Of a stretch of 64,000 nucleotides of DNA, positions 9,627 to 17,234 are shown one piece after another. Where the stretch lies: contig NZ_BPEV01000010.1 in assembly GCF_019654955.1 (NCBI RefSeq), forward strand, positions 62,001 through 126,000. The letters are read 5' to 3'. The translations under genes and the position numbers were made by a program. The notes under the pieces are model-generated. The model saw only the letters and a list, made by a program, of their open reading frames with translations. It searched no databases and was not told where the DNA came from. How positions within the stretch are numbered: the stretch's first letter is position 1; the number at the start of each line of letters is the position of its first letter. This DNA is from Shewanella sp. KT0246 (GTDB lineage Bacteria; Pseudomonadota; Gammaproteobacteria; Enterobacterales; Shewanellaceae).

Positions 9627-9653
9627 AAAAAAGCGACTCAACGTCGCTTTTTT
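9627..9653. terminator. Bidirectional terminator
   Basis: The stem AAGCGAC / GTCGCTT with a 5-nt loop is flanked by an A-run and a T-run, so it works for both the LysR gene and the converging gene at 9755-10513. Confidence 0.9.
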
Positions 9654-9664
9654 ACATCAGTTAC

Positions 9665-9703
9665 ATGACAATTAACACGGTAATCAACACGACAATCAAC
9701 ACG
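9665..9703. repeat. Short tandem repeat, 12-13-bp unit, three copies
   Basis: Imperfect copies of ACAATCAACACG lie in tandem in the space between the converging genes, next to the terminator. Confidence 0.6.
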
Positions 9704-9754
9704 GAAAAAGCCGCACTACATCGTGAGCAGCCGCCAGATAAGATTGGCACTCGA

Positions 9755-10513
9755 TTAAAAATAAGCCTTGTATAGCGCCCAAACTACCGTCTCATCAGCT
9801 GAGTAATCAAAATGAGTTGAAGACGTACTTGCTAGTGTATTTTCAATCTTAATCTGACCCCAACGAGTTTTGTCTTGGCTTAATGGTGTTGCGACTTCTA
9901 ATGTGGTTTTTAGCACCGATGTTTCAATACTGCCTGTCATGTAGGTATATTCAGGGTTAATCATAAAATAGGTGCCATCATTGCCCGTTTTCAAAATCAA
10001 GAATATATCGCCTGTTGCCCCATAAGTTGCCGTGTCTGACTCCCCCATCATCTCGACAAAATCATCACTGTATTCACCACCTAGCACGCCCGCTCTTACG
10101 AATAAATTAACCTTGTCACTCGGTAACGTAATCGATGCAATTCCGCCAATAGCCGCCGTGGTAAAAGCATCATTGTTAATCATATCCAATGACATCGCGA
10201 CCTTAGGTACGGCTGTACTTTCTAAATCAAACACATGAAAGTATTGTAAACGACTGTCGCTATACTCACCTTCATTGTTCATCGTCCCTTCAAGCGTCAG
10301 CATTCCTTCTTGGGTGGGACTGACACTAAACGAACCTGAAATAGACACCTTCAAGTCCCCTTTATTGCTCATCGCGGCGTAGCCAGATGTGGTTGCTTTG
10401 GTTAAATCAGAAGGGTCATGTTCAGGCTTTTCTTCGGCAACGATTGCCGAGGAATAAGTGCCAGTAAATATTAGTGAGCTCAATAAAAGTGTTGCTAAGG
10501 TCGATCGTTTCAT
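9755..10513 (-). CDS. Secreted protein of unknown function
   Basis: The family is not recognised. From the ATG at 10513 (GGAG nine bases upstream, the best ribosome site; in-frame starts at 10522 and 10582 are less likely) the product is 252 residues. It has a Sec signal peptide MKRSTLATLLLSSLIFTG and probable cleavage near IVAEE. The mature part is acidic and Gly/Thr-rich, with alternating strands resembling a beta-sandwich or small barrel, and ends in ...WALYKAYF. The terminal Phe is compatible with, but does not prove, outer-membrane insertion. A terminator follows the gene. Confidence 0.7.
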   Translation of the reverse strand: MKRSTLATLLLSSLIFTGTYSSAIVAEEKPEHDPSDLTKATTSGYAAMSNKGDLKVSISGSFSVSPTQEGMLTLEGTMNNEGEYSDSRLQYFHVFDLESTAVPKVAMSLDMINNDAFTTAAIGGIASITLPSDKVNLFVRAGVLGGEYSDDFVEMMGESDTATYGATGDIFLILKTGNDGTYFMINPEYTYMTGSIETSVLKTTLEVATPLSQDKTRWGQIKIENTLASTSSTHFDYSADETVVWALYKAYF

Positions 10514-10668
10514 TAGTGCCATCTCCGGTATTGGTGTAAACCGAGATAGTAAAACCACTTCATAAATCCAGATAATCGCCAAGCGATGATAATTTCATCA
10601 CCACAGGTTTCAATGCAGTTAAAACATCCACATCAAAACCCGCCACTTGGGAATAAAAGCCTTTCTAT

Positions 10669-10690
10669 TACACAAAAGGTACACAAAAGG
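10669..10690. repeat. 11-bp direct tandem duplication
   Basis: TACACAAAAGG occurs twice back to back, about 150 bp ahead of the amidohydrolase start. Confidence 0.7.
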
Positions 10691-10842
10691 GGCAGTTCCC
10701 CCCTCCAAGGTGATGATTAAACCCTCCCTAAGAGATATCACTTTTTTGCAGTTAGCCAGTAAATTACTCGTCATTCAACAGGCAAACACGCTGCCTGAAT
10801 ACGATGGATTTAATGTTCATCTTTCTAACTCGAGGAATAATC

Positions 10843-12396
10843 ATGAAATTAGTCAGCAAAATCACTCCATTGGTTATCGCAATGGCACTCATTGGTGGTC
10901 AAGTTCAAGCACAAGACTTTGATATTGTCATCAACGAAGGACGTGTGATGGATCCTGAAACAGGTTTTGATCAAGTCGCCAATATTGGTATTAAAGATGG
11001 TAAAATTTTAAGCATTACCAAAGACATCATCGAAGGTAAGCAATCAATCAACGCCAAGGGGTTAGTGGTTGCACCTGGGTTTATTGACACTCACTCTCAT
11101 GTATCAAACATTCCATTTGGGCAAAAGTTGCACTTACGTGACGGTGTAACGACCCCATTAGATTTAGAGATTGGCTCTTACCCTGTTAATACTTTCTACG
11201 ACCGACTAGAAGGCAAGTCGATGACCAACTACGGCACATCGGTATCACCCGCTGGCATACGTGAATCGATTATTAACCCAGAATATCACTCAAATACAGC
11301 ATCAATTGTTACTGACTTATTTGAGCAGCATGAACATGAGCATTCACATGCCAGCATGGCAGTAGCCACCTTCTTACCTAATAAAGAACAAATTGGCCAG
11401 ATCAACCAAATGGTTGATGAAGAAATGAAGCAAGGCGCAATCGGTATTGGTGTTCCTGTAGGTTATATGTCAGTAGGTACGACATCAGAAGAAACCATTT
11501 CATGGCAAGAAACCGCAGCTAAATATGGTTCATCAACTTATTTACATGGCCGATTCTCAAGCCAAAAACCGGCAACGACTGGCATTTTAGGCTTCCAAGA
11601 AATGATCTCAAATGTTGGCATTTATGGCGGCGGCTTACTGATCCAACATATCCACCAACAATCATTAGAGAAAACACCTGAAGCATTAAAAATGATTGCA
11701 GATGCGCGTAAAGCTGGACTAAAGGTTTCAGCAGAAGTTTACCCATATTATCAAGGTGCAACTATTGCTGGTGCAGATTACCTCGTCCCTGATAACTATG
11801 GTCCAAACATGGGGAGAACGTATAAAGACATTATTGAAGTAGCAACCATGAAGCCGTTAACTAAAGAACGTTACGATGAGTTAGTGGCAAACAACCCAAG
11901 TGCATCAGTAATTTTTGCAGGTATTTCTAAGCAAGGTATGCTGGAAGCGTTAGTGGATCCAAATGTTCATGTTGGTAGTGATGCTATGCCGTTAACAATC
12001 CCTGCTACAGGGCAAATGGCTGTTGATTTTGACACCCCTTATGAAGGCTTACAAGGTCACCCTAGAGCTGCGGGAACTCATGGCAAAGTATTACGTTTAG
12101 TGCGTGAGCAAAACATCATGCCACTCATGACTGCTATCTCTAAAATGAGTTACAAGCCTGCGAAATACTTACAAGAAAACGGTGTGCATGCGATGGAAAA
12201 TAAAGGCCGTATTCAAGTGAACAAAGATGCAGACATTACTATTTTTGACCCTACAACCGTAACAGATAATGCCACGTTAACTGATGCAGGTTTACCAACA
12301 ACGGGTATTCCCTATGTATTGATTAACGGTACCGTCATTGTTAATGACTCTGTGGTATTAAAAGATATCTACCCAGGTCAAGCGGTAAGAAACTAA
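10843..12396 (+). CDS. Periplasmic D-aminoacylase-like amidohydrolase
   Basis: Metal-dependent amidohydrolase of 517 residues related to N-acyl-D-amino-acid deacylases. The start at 10843 is set by a strong GAGGAATAATC ribosome site; a Sec signal peptide ends near VQAQ, so the enzyme is exported. The metal motif DTHSHV follows VAPGFI. Further candidate ligands are in YLHGR, IQHIH and GSDAMPL, and the C-terminal strand KDADITIFD is typical of the composite domain. The Cys-containing NCG motif of classic D-aminoacylases is absent: the segment after GVTT reads PLDLEIG, which suggests a Glu-type metal bridge. The substrate is inferred only at family level. The next gene is a polysaccharide deacetylase. 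Confidence 0.8.
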   Translation: MKLVSKITPLVIAMALIGGQVQAQDFDIVINEGRVMDPETGFDQVANIGIKDGKILSITKDIIEGKQSINAKGLVVAPGFIDTHSHVSNIPFGQKLHLRDGVTTPLDLEIGSYPVNTFYDRLEGKSMTNYGTSVSPAGIRESIINPEYHSNTASIVTDLFEQHEHEHSHASMAVATFLPNKEQIGQINQMVDEEMKQGAIGIGVPVGYMSVGTTSEETISWQETAAKYGSSTYLHGRFSSQKPATTGILGFQEMISNVGIYGGGLLIQHIHQQSLEKTPEALKMIADARKAGLKVSAEVYPYYQGATIAGADYLVPDNYGPNMGRTYKDIIEVATMKPLTKERYDELVANNPSASVIFAGISKQGMLEALVDPNVHVGSDAMPLTIPATGQMAVDFDTPYEGLQGHPRAAGTHGKVLRLVREQNIMPLMTAISKMSYKPAKYLQENGVHAMENKGRIQVNKDADITIFDPTTVTDNATLTDAGLPTTGIPYVLINGTVIVNDSVVLKDIYPGQAVRN

Positions 12397-12425
12397 GCGT
12401 TTTATTGGTCTCAACAAAACGTATA

Positions 12426-12458
12426 GGGGCGTTAATGATTGCATTAACGCCCCTTTTT
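12426..12458 (+). terminator. Rho-independent terminator
   Basis: The perfect 12-bp stem GGGGCGTTAATG / CATTAACGCCCC closes an ATTG loop and is followed by five T's, 30 bp after the amidohydrolase stop. Confidence 0.95.
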
Positions 12459-12477
12459 ACTGTGTTCATTGCGCATC

Positions 12478-12597
12478 ATTTATTTATATCTCTAGGCACC
12501 ATTCATTTATATCAAAAGTCATTTATATCTCTAGGCACTATTTATTTGTATCAAAAGTCATTTATATCAAAAGTCATTTATATCAAAAGTCATCATT
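12478..12597. repeat. Nested short tandem repeats, 16-bp unit
   Basis: The unit CATTTATATCAAAAGT is exact at 12504, 12559 and 12575. A variant reading CATTTATATCTCTAGGCAC is interspersed. The array fills most of the gap after the terminator and has no coding content. Confidence 0.85.
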
Positions 12598-12782
12598 GGT
12601 TATATCCCTTTGCCCCATTCATTACATGAATAGCCACACGCCATAAATTTGATTGCTTTCATGGCTGGCATTGTTACTTTATAAACACGTTCACGCTGAC
12701 GACTAAGACGAAACCAGTTTTTTACTTAATGAGCCGCTTCAGTCAGTGGTGTTGAAACTTGATGGCTATAAGCTGAAAAAGC

Positions 12783-12818
12783 AATTCAATACACCATTAC
12801 AATTCAATACACCATTAC
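12783..12818. repeat. 18-bp perfect tandem duplication before a start codon
   Basis: AATTCAATACACCATTAC is repeated exactly, ending 17 bp before the chosen ATG of the deacetylase, so copy number alters the leader sequence. Confidence 0.85.
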
Positions 12819-12835
12819 AAGTACAAGGATTAGTT

Positions 12836-13660
12836 ATGTTGCGCCAAAATCTTGCATCAGCCATCACCCTTTTGGCGTTATCGATCTTACAAATCACTAG
12901 CACTGCATATGCTGCAACAAACCTAGCTGATCTAAAATGGCCAAACAACTATCAAGCTGCGGTGAGTTTATCTTATGATGATGCACTACTCAGTCAATTA
13001 AACTACGCAATTCCAGCGTTAAATAAGCATGGTTTTAAAGCCTCTTTTTATCTCACGCTATCTAATTCTGGTACCCAAACCGCCCTAGCGCGATGGCGTG
13101 ATATTGCCGCTGATGGCCACGAACTGGGCAACCACACCTTATTCCATGCCTGCAGTAAAAGTATTGAAGGACGTGAGTGGGTCGAGCCTCACAGTAATAT
13201 TGATACTAAAACCGTGGCGCAAATGCAGCAAGAAATCGAAACCGCCAATACCTTCCTCCAAGCCATAGACCAACAAACTGAGCGTACTTTTACGCCGCCA
13301 TGCGGTGATTTTTATGCCGCAGATGGTAATTATATTGATGCCATACGTGAAAACTTTGTCGCTATAAAAGGTTACAACCCACAACTGGCTCCAAAGTTCG
13401 ATTTGCTATTAATGCCTGAAAATGTAGATGGCGAAACCTTGATTAATTTTGTCAAGCAAGCCCAGCAACAAGGGGGCATTGCCAACATATTATTTCACGG
13501 CATTGAAGAAGATTACTTAAGCGTCAGCAATCAAGCTCACAATGAATTACTGCAGTATTTGAGCGATAACCGAGACTTACTGTGGGTCGATACCTATTTA
13601 AATATTATGCAGCATGTAAAGCAGCGTACCACTGCCCACGGCACAGCAATTGCCAATTAA
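12836..13660 (+). CDS. Secreted polysaccharide deacetylase (NodB/CE4 type)
   Basis: Carbohydrate-esterase-4 deacetylase of about 274 residues, likely acting on N-acetylated glycans outside the cytoplasm. The ATG at 12836 has AAGGA upstream and begins a Sec signal peptide ending ...STAYAAT; an in-frame ATG at 12746 would place 30 residues in front of it. NodB motifs are present: SLSYDD (catalytic base and metal Asp), HELGNHTLFH (metal His pair), a TPPCGDFY segment and a C-terminal LFHGI. A Cys pair, in LFHACS and PPCGD, may form a disulfide. It follows the amidohydrolase gene beyond a strong terminator, so it has its own promoter. Confidence 0.85.
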   Translation: MLRQNLASAITLLALSILQITSTAYAATNLADLKWPNNYQAAVSLSYDDALLSQLNYAIPALNKHGFKASFYLTLSNSGTQTALARWRDIAADGHELGNHTLFHACSKSIEGREWVEPHSNIDTKTVAQMQQEIETANTFLQAIDQQTERTFTPPCGDFYAADGNYIDAIRENFVAIKGYNPQLAPKFDLLLMPENVDGETLINFVKQAQQQGGIANILFHGIEEDYLSVSNQAHNELLQYLSDNRDLLWVDTYLNIMQHVKQRTTAHGTAIAN

Positions 13661-13701
13661 TATCTGCTCGAAATTAACCATTAAATAACCGATACAAGAA
13701 A

Positions 13702-13729
13702 TAAAAAAGCCGCTATTTAAATAGCGGCT
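13702..13729 (-). terminator. Terminator of the FadL-type gene
   Basis: The stem AGCCGCTATT / AATAGCGGCT gives a GC-rich hairpin followed, on the minus strand, by a run of six U's. It may also slow plus-strand transcription from the deacetylase gene. Confidence 0.8.
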
Positions 13730-13795
13730 AGTCGTTTTCTACGCTGGCTGTATCTACTCTGTTTTAAGCGCTAATTAGCGATAAAACATAAATGA

Positions 13796-15016
13796 CTAGA
13801 AACGATAATTCATCAACAAGCCAAAAAAGTGTAAATCGATATCGTAATCGCCTTGTAGCGTACTCTCCAATGGCGAACCTTCTAACAAGGTATATTCAAT
13901 ACTCGATTGACCTGCATATAAATACTCATAATACATCTGTAAGCGCCATTGTGAGTTCAGCTCATAACTTGCGCCCATACCCAACTTCCAAATTTCACCT
14001 GTTGGTACATCAGGGTACTGATAAGTCGGATCATCTTGGGGTGATGTCTCATAATAAACACCACTTTCTAAACGCCACTTACTGTTAAGCTGGTAATGCA
14101 CCCCAACACTGGCTGAAACGGTATCTTTCCAATCGCGAGCAATGCCGCCGCTTGCATTGGTTAGTGTCACAGGTGTTTCAGCAATTTTACTGAAATCAGT
14201 CCAGCCTAGACTCCACATCATTGCTGTGTCTGCGGTCAATTGATGATGACCACTTAATAATGCCATCGCCGGCATAACCACATTAATTGATGAGTCGTTA
14301 CTTGCACCTAAGGCAGTGACTTCGCCATCTAATTCATGATCGATTTCCGAGCGATATGTAAAACCGATTTGGTTATTAGCATCGATTTTATAAAAACTAC
14401 TCAAGGTATAACCAAAATCTAGACTGTCACCAGTGACTTCAATTTTCGGAATAATACCATCGGTGCTGCCAGCCAAATTCTGCTCTAACACACCCAATTC
14501 AGACACTAACCCAACGCCAAATGACAGCTGTTCATTCACTTTATATGACACACTTGGGTTAAGTTGCACAGTCAGCAACTGCGCATCTTGTAGTAATAAA
14601 GCGCCTGCATAATCAGGGCCGTAGTCAATCAGCGAACCGCCACTTGAAGCCAAAGCGACACCAGCAGTCCATTTGTCATTAATAGGTTGAATATAATAAA
14701 AAGAACCTACAGGCATGCTAGTACCAGCGGCAGTTTGATCATCGCCACCAGCAAAAACCCCCGTTGAACCGCTATCGGTATAATCAATACTCGATACCAT
14801 GCCTTGAATATTAAATGCCATCACTGGCGTATCAAACTCAGACATAGCTGCGGGGTTAGCAAAAGCTGTTTCTGCGCCTTCTGCAATTGCTTGTGCTCCT
14901 GCTCCAGCGGTGCTGTTACTCATCATTCCTAATTCTGGGAACATATAAGCACCAGCATTGGCGTTGGTTGCGACTAACATTGATAGCGCAATAATCGAAA
15001 TAGTATGTTGTTTCAT
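13796..15016 (-). CDS. FadL/OmpP1-family outer-membrane transport protein
   Basis: Outer-membrane channel for hydrophobic molecules (406 residues). It has a signal peptide ending NANAG, then the FadL-family N-terminal hallmark: GAGAQAIAEGAETAFANPA (hatch region, residues about 40-58). A long series of amphipathic strands ends in ...FFGLLMNYRF with the terminal Phe of barrels. It is the last gene of a same-strand series led by the alkyl sulfatase, 79 bp after the HlyD-type gene. In that context it is a good candidate for taking up alkyl sulfates or fatty alcohols. The family is secure; the substrate is inferred from context. Confidence 0.88.
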   Translation of the reverse strand: MKQHTISIIALSMLVATNANAGAYMFPELGMMSNSTAGAGAQAIAEGAETAFANPAAMSEFDTPVMAFNIQGMVSSIDYTDSGSTGVFAGGDDQTAAGTSMPVGSFYYIQPINDKWTAGVALASSGGSLIDYGPDYAGALLLQDAQLLTVQLNPSVSYKVNEQLSFGVGLVSELGVLEQNLAGSTDGIIPKIEVTGDSLDFGYTLSSFYKIDANNQIGFTYRSEIDHELDGEVTALGASNDSSINVVMPAMALLSGHHQLTADTAMMWSLGWTDFSKIAETPVTLTNASGGIARDWKDTVSASVGVHYQLNSKWRLESGVYYETSPQDDPTYQYPDVPTGEIWKLGMGASYELNSQWRLQMYYEYLYAGQSSIEYTLLEGSPLESTLQGDYDIDLHFFGLLMNYRF

Positions 15017-15095
15017 GGTTATTCCAAATGAGTCATCTTTGATGGATGAGTAGGCTAGGTTTCAGTTAATGCCAGTGAAGACCTAGCCAGCACAA

Positions 15096-16085
15096 TTACA
15101 TGGCGTTGAGATAAGATTTATAAGAATGAAGTCTGACTGTGGCAGCGCCAATTACGTCAATAAAACCAAAGAAAGCATGTGGCTTTTTCGCTGCAATCCA
15201 CGCCGATCCGGTCGCCCCAATTGGAATAATTTTCCCTTCAGGCTCAAAGATTTCTAAAATGACAGTGCGGCCGTGAGAGCTAGTGTTTGCCCCAACATGT
15301 TGACGGACACTTTGAGGGCCTTGAAGTGGCGAGATAGATGACTCACCAGTACCCGCGGTAAAGCTATGTACTTTGGCGCGGAACACTTCGCCTGGGTATG
15401 CATCAACATAAAACTCAGCAAATTGGCCTTTTTCAACATATCTAAAGGTTTGATCTGGTATGCGCATCTCTAAAAATTTACGAGAAGTATCATATAAATG
15501 CATATTACCCATACGGCTGCCATCAGCGACATTGACCACTGCAACTTGACCATCAAAAGGCGCACGAACCGTCTTTCTGTCTTGTTCAAACTCAACACGC
15601 TTATAATCGGCATGCAGCGATACTAAACTTGAGCGAGCAATACGTAGTTGCGATTGGTAGCTCTCGATATCGCGTTCTTTAAAGATTTCAGGAGAAATCT
15701 CAGCACGCTTAATATCACGTAGCATCTGCGCGATAGACTCTTCTTGAGTCACGATGGATGCATTGATATTTTCCAAGTCAGCATTTGAGCTAGTATCGAT
15801 TAAGGTATAAATCACATCACCTTTTTCGACGTACTGGTTATGCTCAACATGGATCTCATCAATTTGCTCGCGAAGTACGGTTGAAAGCACAGAATGCGGA
15901 GCTTTAATGGTCGATGAATAGGTTAAATCCACAGGTGCCCATAAGCGTGATAACACACCTAATAACACCAGAATTAATACCCCGCCAGAGACTATCCAAA
16001 ATGCACTTTTCAATGTCCATTTGATTGCACCGGTAGAGACTAAAATCCACATTAATAAAATGTACGGGATCATCACTTCTTTCAT
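15096..16085 (-). CDS. HlyD-family membrane fusion protein
   Basis: Periplasmic adaptor subunit (329 residues) with N-terminal hydrophobic segments at about 6-22 and 27-48. A biotinyl-lipoyl-like half (IHVEHNQYVEKGDVIYTL) follows, then a helical hairpin (about 100-165), a second lipoyl half (VRAPFDGQVAVVNVADGS) and a beta-barrel domain. It resembles the YibH/AaeA group that pairs with a small inner-membrane protein rather than an ABC exporter. Its ATG overlaps the stop of the upstream membrane-protein gene by 4 bp (ATGA), so translation is probably coupled. Export of hydrolysis products or surfactants is inferred from the neighbouring alkyl sulfatase. Confidence 0.85.
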   Translation of the reverse strand: MKEVMIPYILLMWILVSTGAIKWTLKSAFWIVSGGVLILVLLGVLSRLWAPVDLTYSSTIKAPHSVLSTVLREQIDEIHVEHNQYVEKGDVIYTLIDTSSNADLENINASIVTQEESIAQMLRDIKRAEISPEIFKERDIESYQSQLRIARSSLVSLHADYKRVEFEQDRKTVRAPFDGQVAVVNVADGSRMGNMHLYDTSRKFLEMRIPDQTFRYVEKGQFAEFYVDAYPGEVFRAKVHSFTAGTGESSISPLQGPQSVRQHVGANTSSHGRTVILEIFEPEGKIIPIGATGSAWIAAKKPHAFFGFIDVIGAATVRLHSYKSYLNAM

Positions 16086-16624
16086 GACTTCACCTCAACT
16101 TTTGTTTCAGACTGATTAAGTGCCGGTGCTGCATTGTCAGCATTATCGACAACATCTTGTCGCTCCTTTTCGAAGCGGCTATTACGGATAATATTACTGA
16201 GTGACTTGCCTAATTGTTCCCAATTGGCAAAAGCGATAATGATGGCAAGTACCCACCAAGCTTTATGGACAAACAAGCCACAAAGAGACAAGGCAAACAC
16301 TAATTGAATATGCGAACTCTTCTTTTCTTCGGCTTTATGTACCGCGACTTCATGAAGATCCCACAATAAGTAAGCAACAAATAAGGCGAGCGCGATAGTG
16401 ACCGAAAACAGATAACCACTGAAATACTCAGAGTTAAAAATCATCATCATGGCGTCATTAGGGGTGTTACTGAATTGGGTTAAATCGATATCTTTAGAAT
16501 TGATTGTGCCCATAGGGGCAAGCAGATAAGCGCCGGCAATCATAACTGCCATAAAGCTCATAAACTTCAGTAATACTTTACATATAATAAATATTACTCG
16601 GAAAATACTTTTTAAAACGTTCAT
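16082..16624 (-). CDS. Small inner-membrane protein paired with HlyD-type adaptor
   Basis: I do not recognise a specific family. The 180-residue product has about four hydrophobic segments (about 10-40, 68-88, 104-118, 120-136) and a charged cytoplasmic tail rich in Asp, Asn and Glu. The 4-bp overlap with the downstream HlyD-type gene and the shared strand point to a two-component inner-membrane/adaptor unit, as in YibI-YibH-like pairs. A ribosome site (AGAGGAAAGG) precedes the ATG. Confidence 0.7.
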   Translation of the reverse strand: MNVLKSIFRVIFIICKVLLKFMSFMAVMIAGAYLLAPMGTINSKDIDLTQFSNTPNDAMMMIFNSEYFSGYLFSVTIALALFVAYLLWDLHEVAVHKAEEKKSSHIQLVFALSLCGLFVHKAWWVLAIIIAFANWEQLGKSLSNIIRNSRFEKERQDVVDNADNAAPALNQSETKVEVKS

Positions 16625-16809
16625 ATCCTTTCCTCTTTAACATTCACCATGGTGCAAACATGTTGAAAAGTTAGGTCAATAACAACTCACGCTCGTTGGC
16701 TGCAAGTGTTAATAACGTCGCGAAGATCAGTGAACTTCCATGTGACGACATTGAAAAATGCCTTCTGATTTCATTGACTAATGTAATGACTCAGCGAATT
16801 GCTTTGGTA

Positions 16810-17127
16810 TTACTCAGGTGCGTGTAGATGATTAACCTGTTGTTCGTCATGGTGATGATTATGCTCATGGTGGAGACTATTATCATGGTGCTGATGGCTA
16901 TCGTGGCTATCATGATTGGCTAATTCACCAGCAAAAATCTGATTAATATCAATGTGCTTTAACGGTTGGTTATTAGCCTGTTTAATCGCAATCATAAAGC
17001 CATTTTCGTCATGAATATGCGGGACAGTCATATCGACATCGCCACCACATGCGCTCACAGTCAATGGCGTTGCAGATACACCGATAACGAACAAAAATGA
17101 CGTGGTCAATAAACTGTTTTTCATCAT
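16810..17127 (-). CDS. His-rich periplasmic protein, putative metal binder
   Basis: Short exported protein (105 residues) with a signal peptide MMKNSLLTTSFLFVIGVSA and a single Cys soon after it. The C-terminal third is a His/Asp cluster (HDSHDSHQHHDNSLHHEHNH and more), typical of proteins that buffer or deliver Zn2+, Ni2+ or Cu+. It follows the alkyl sulfatase gene at a 107-bp distance on the same strand. Since SdsA-type sulfatases need two Zn2+ ions, a metallochaperone role is plausible but only inferred. No family assignment is possible from sequence alone. Confidence 0.7.
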   Translation of the reverse strand: MMKNSLLTTSFLFVIGVSATPLTVSACGGDVDMTVPHIHDENGFMIAIKQANNQPLKHIDINQIFAGELANHDSHDSHQHHDNSLHHEHNHHHDEQQVNHLHAPE

Positions 17128-17181
17128 CTAGCTCCTTACTTGTGACTCAAATTAAGTGTGCATTGATAAGCGTTAAGGCTT

Positions 17182-17211
17182 GAGTATGCCAATCTGTTTG
17201 CTGGCATACTC
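17182..17211. other. Intercistronic hairpin without U-tract
   Basis: A perfect 10-bp stem (GAGTATGCCA / TGGCATACTC) with a 10-nt loop lies between the sulfatase stop and the His-rich gene. No T-run follows on either strand. It may protect the upstream mRNA from 3' exonucleases or tune downstream expression. Confidence 0.6.
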
Positions 17212-17234
17212 TGCTTAATGAACCTTAACGAGGA

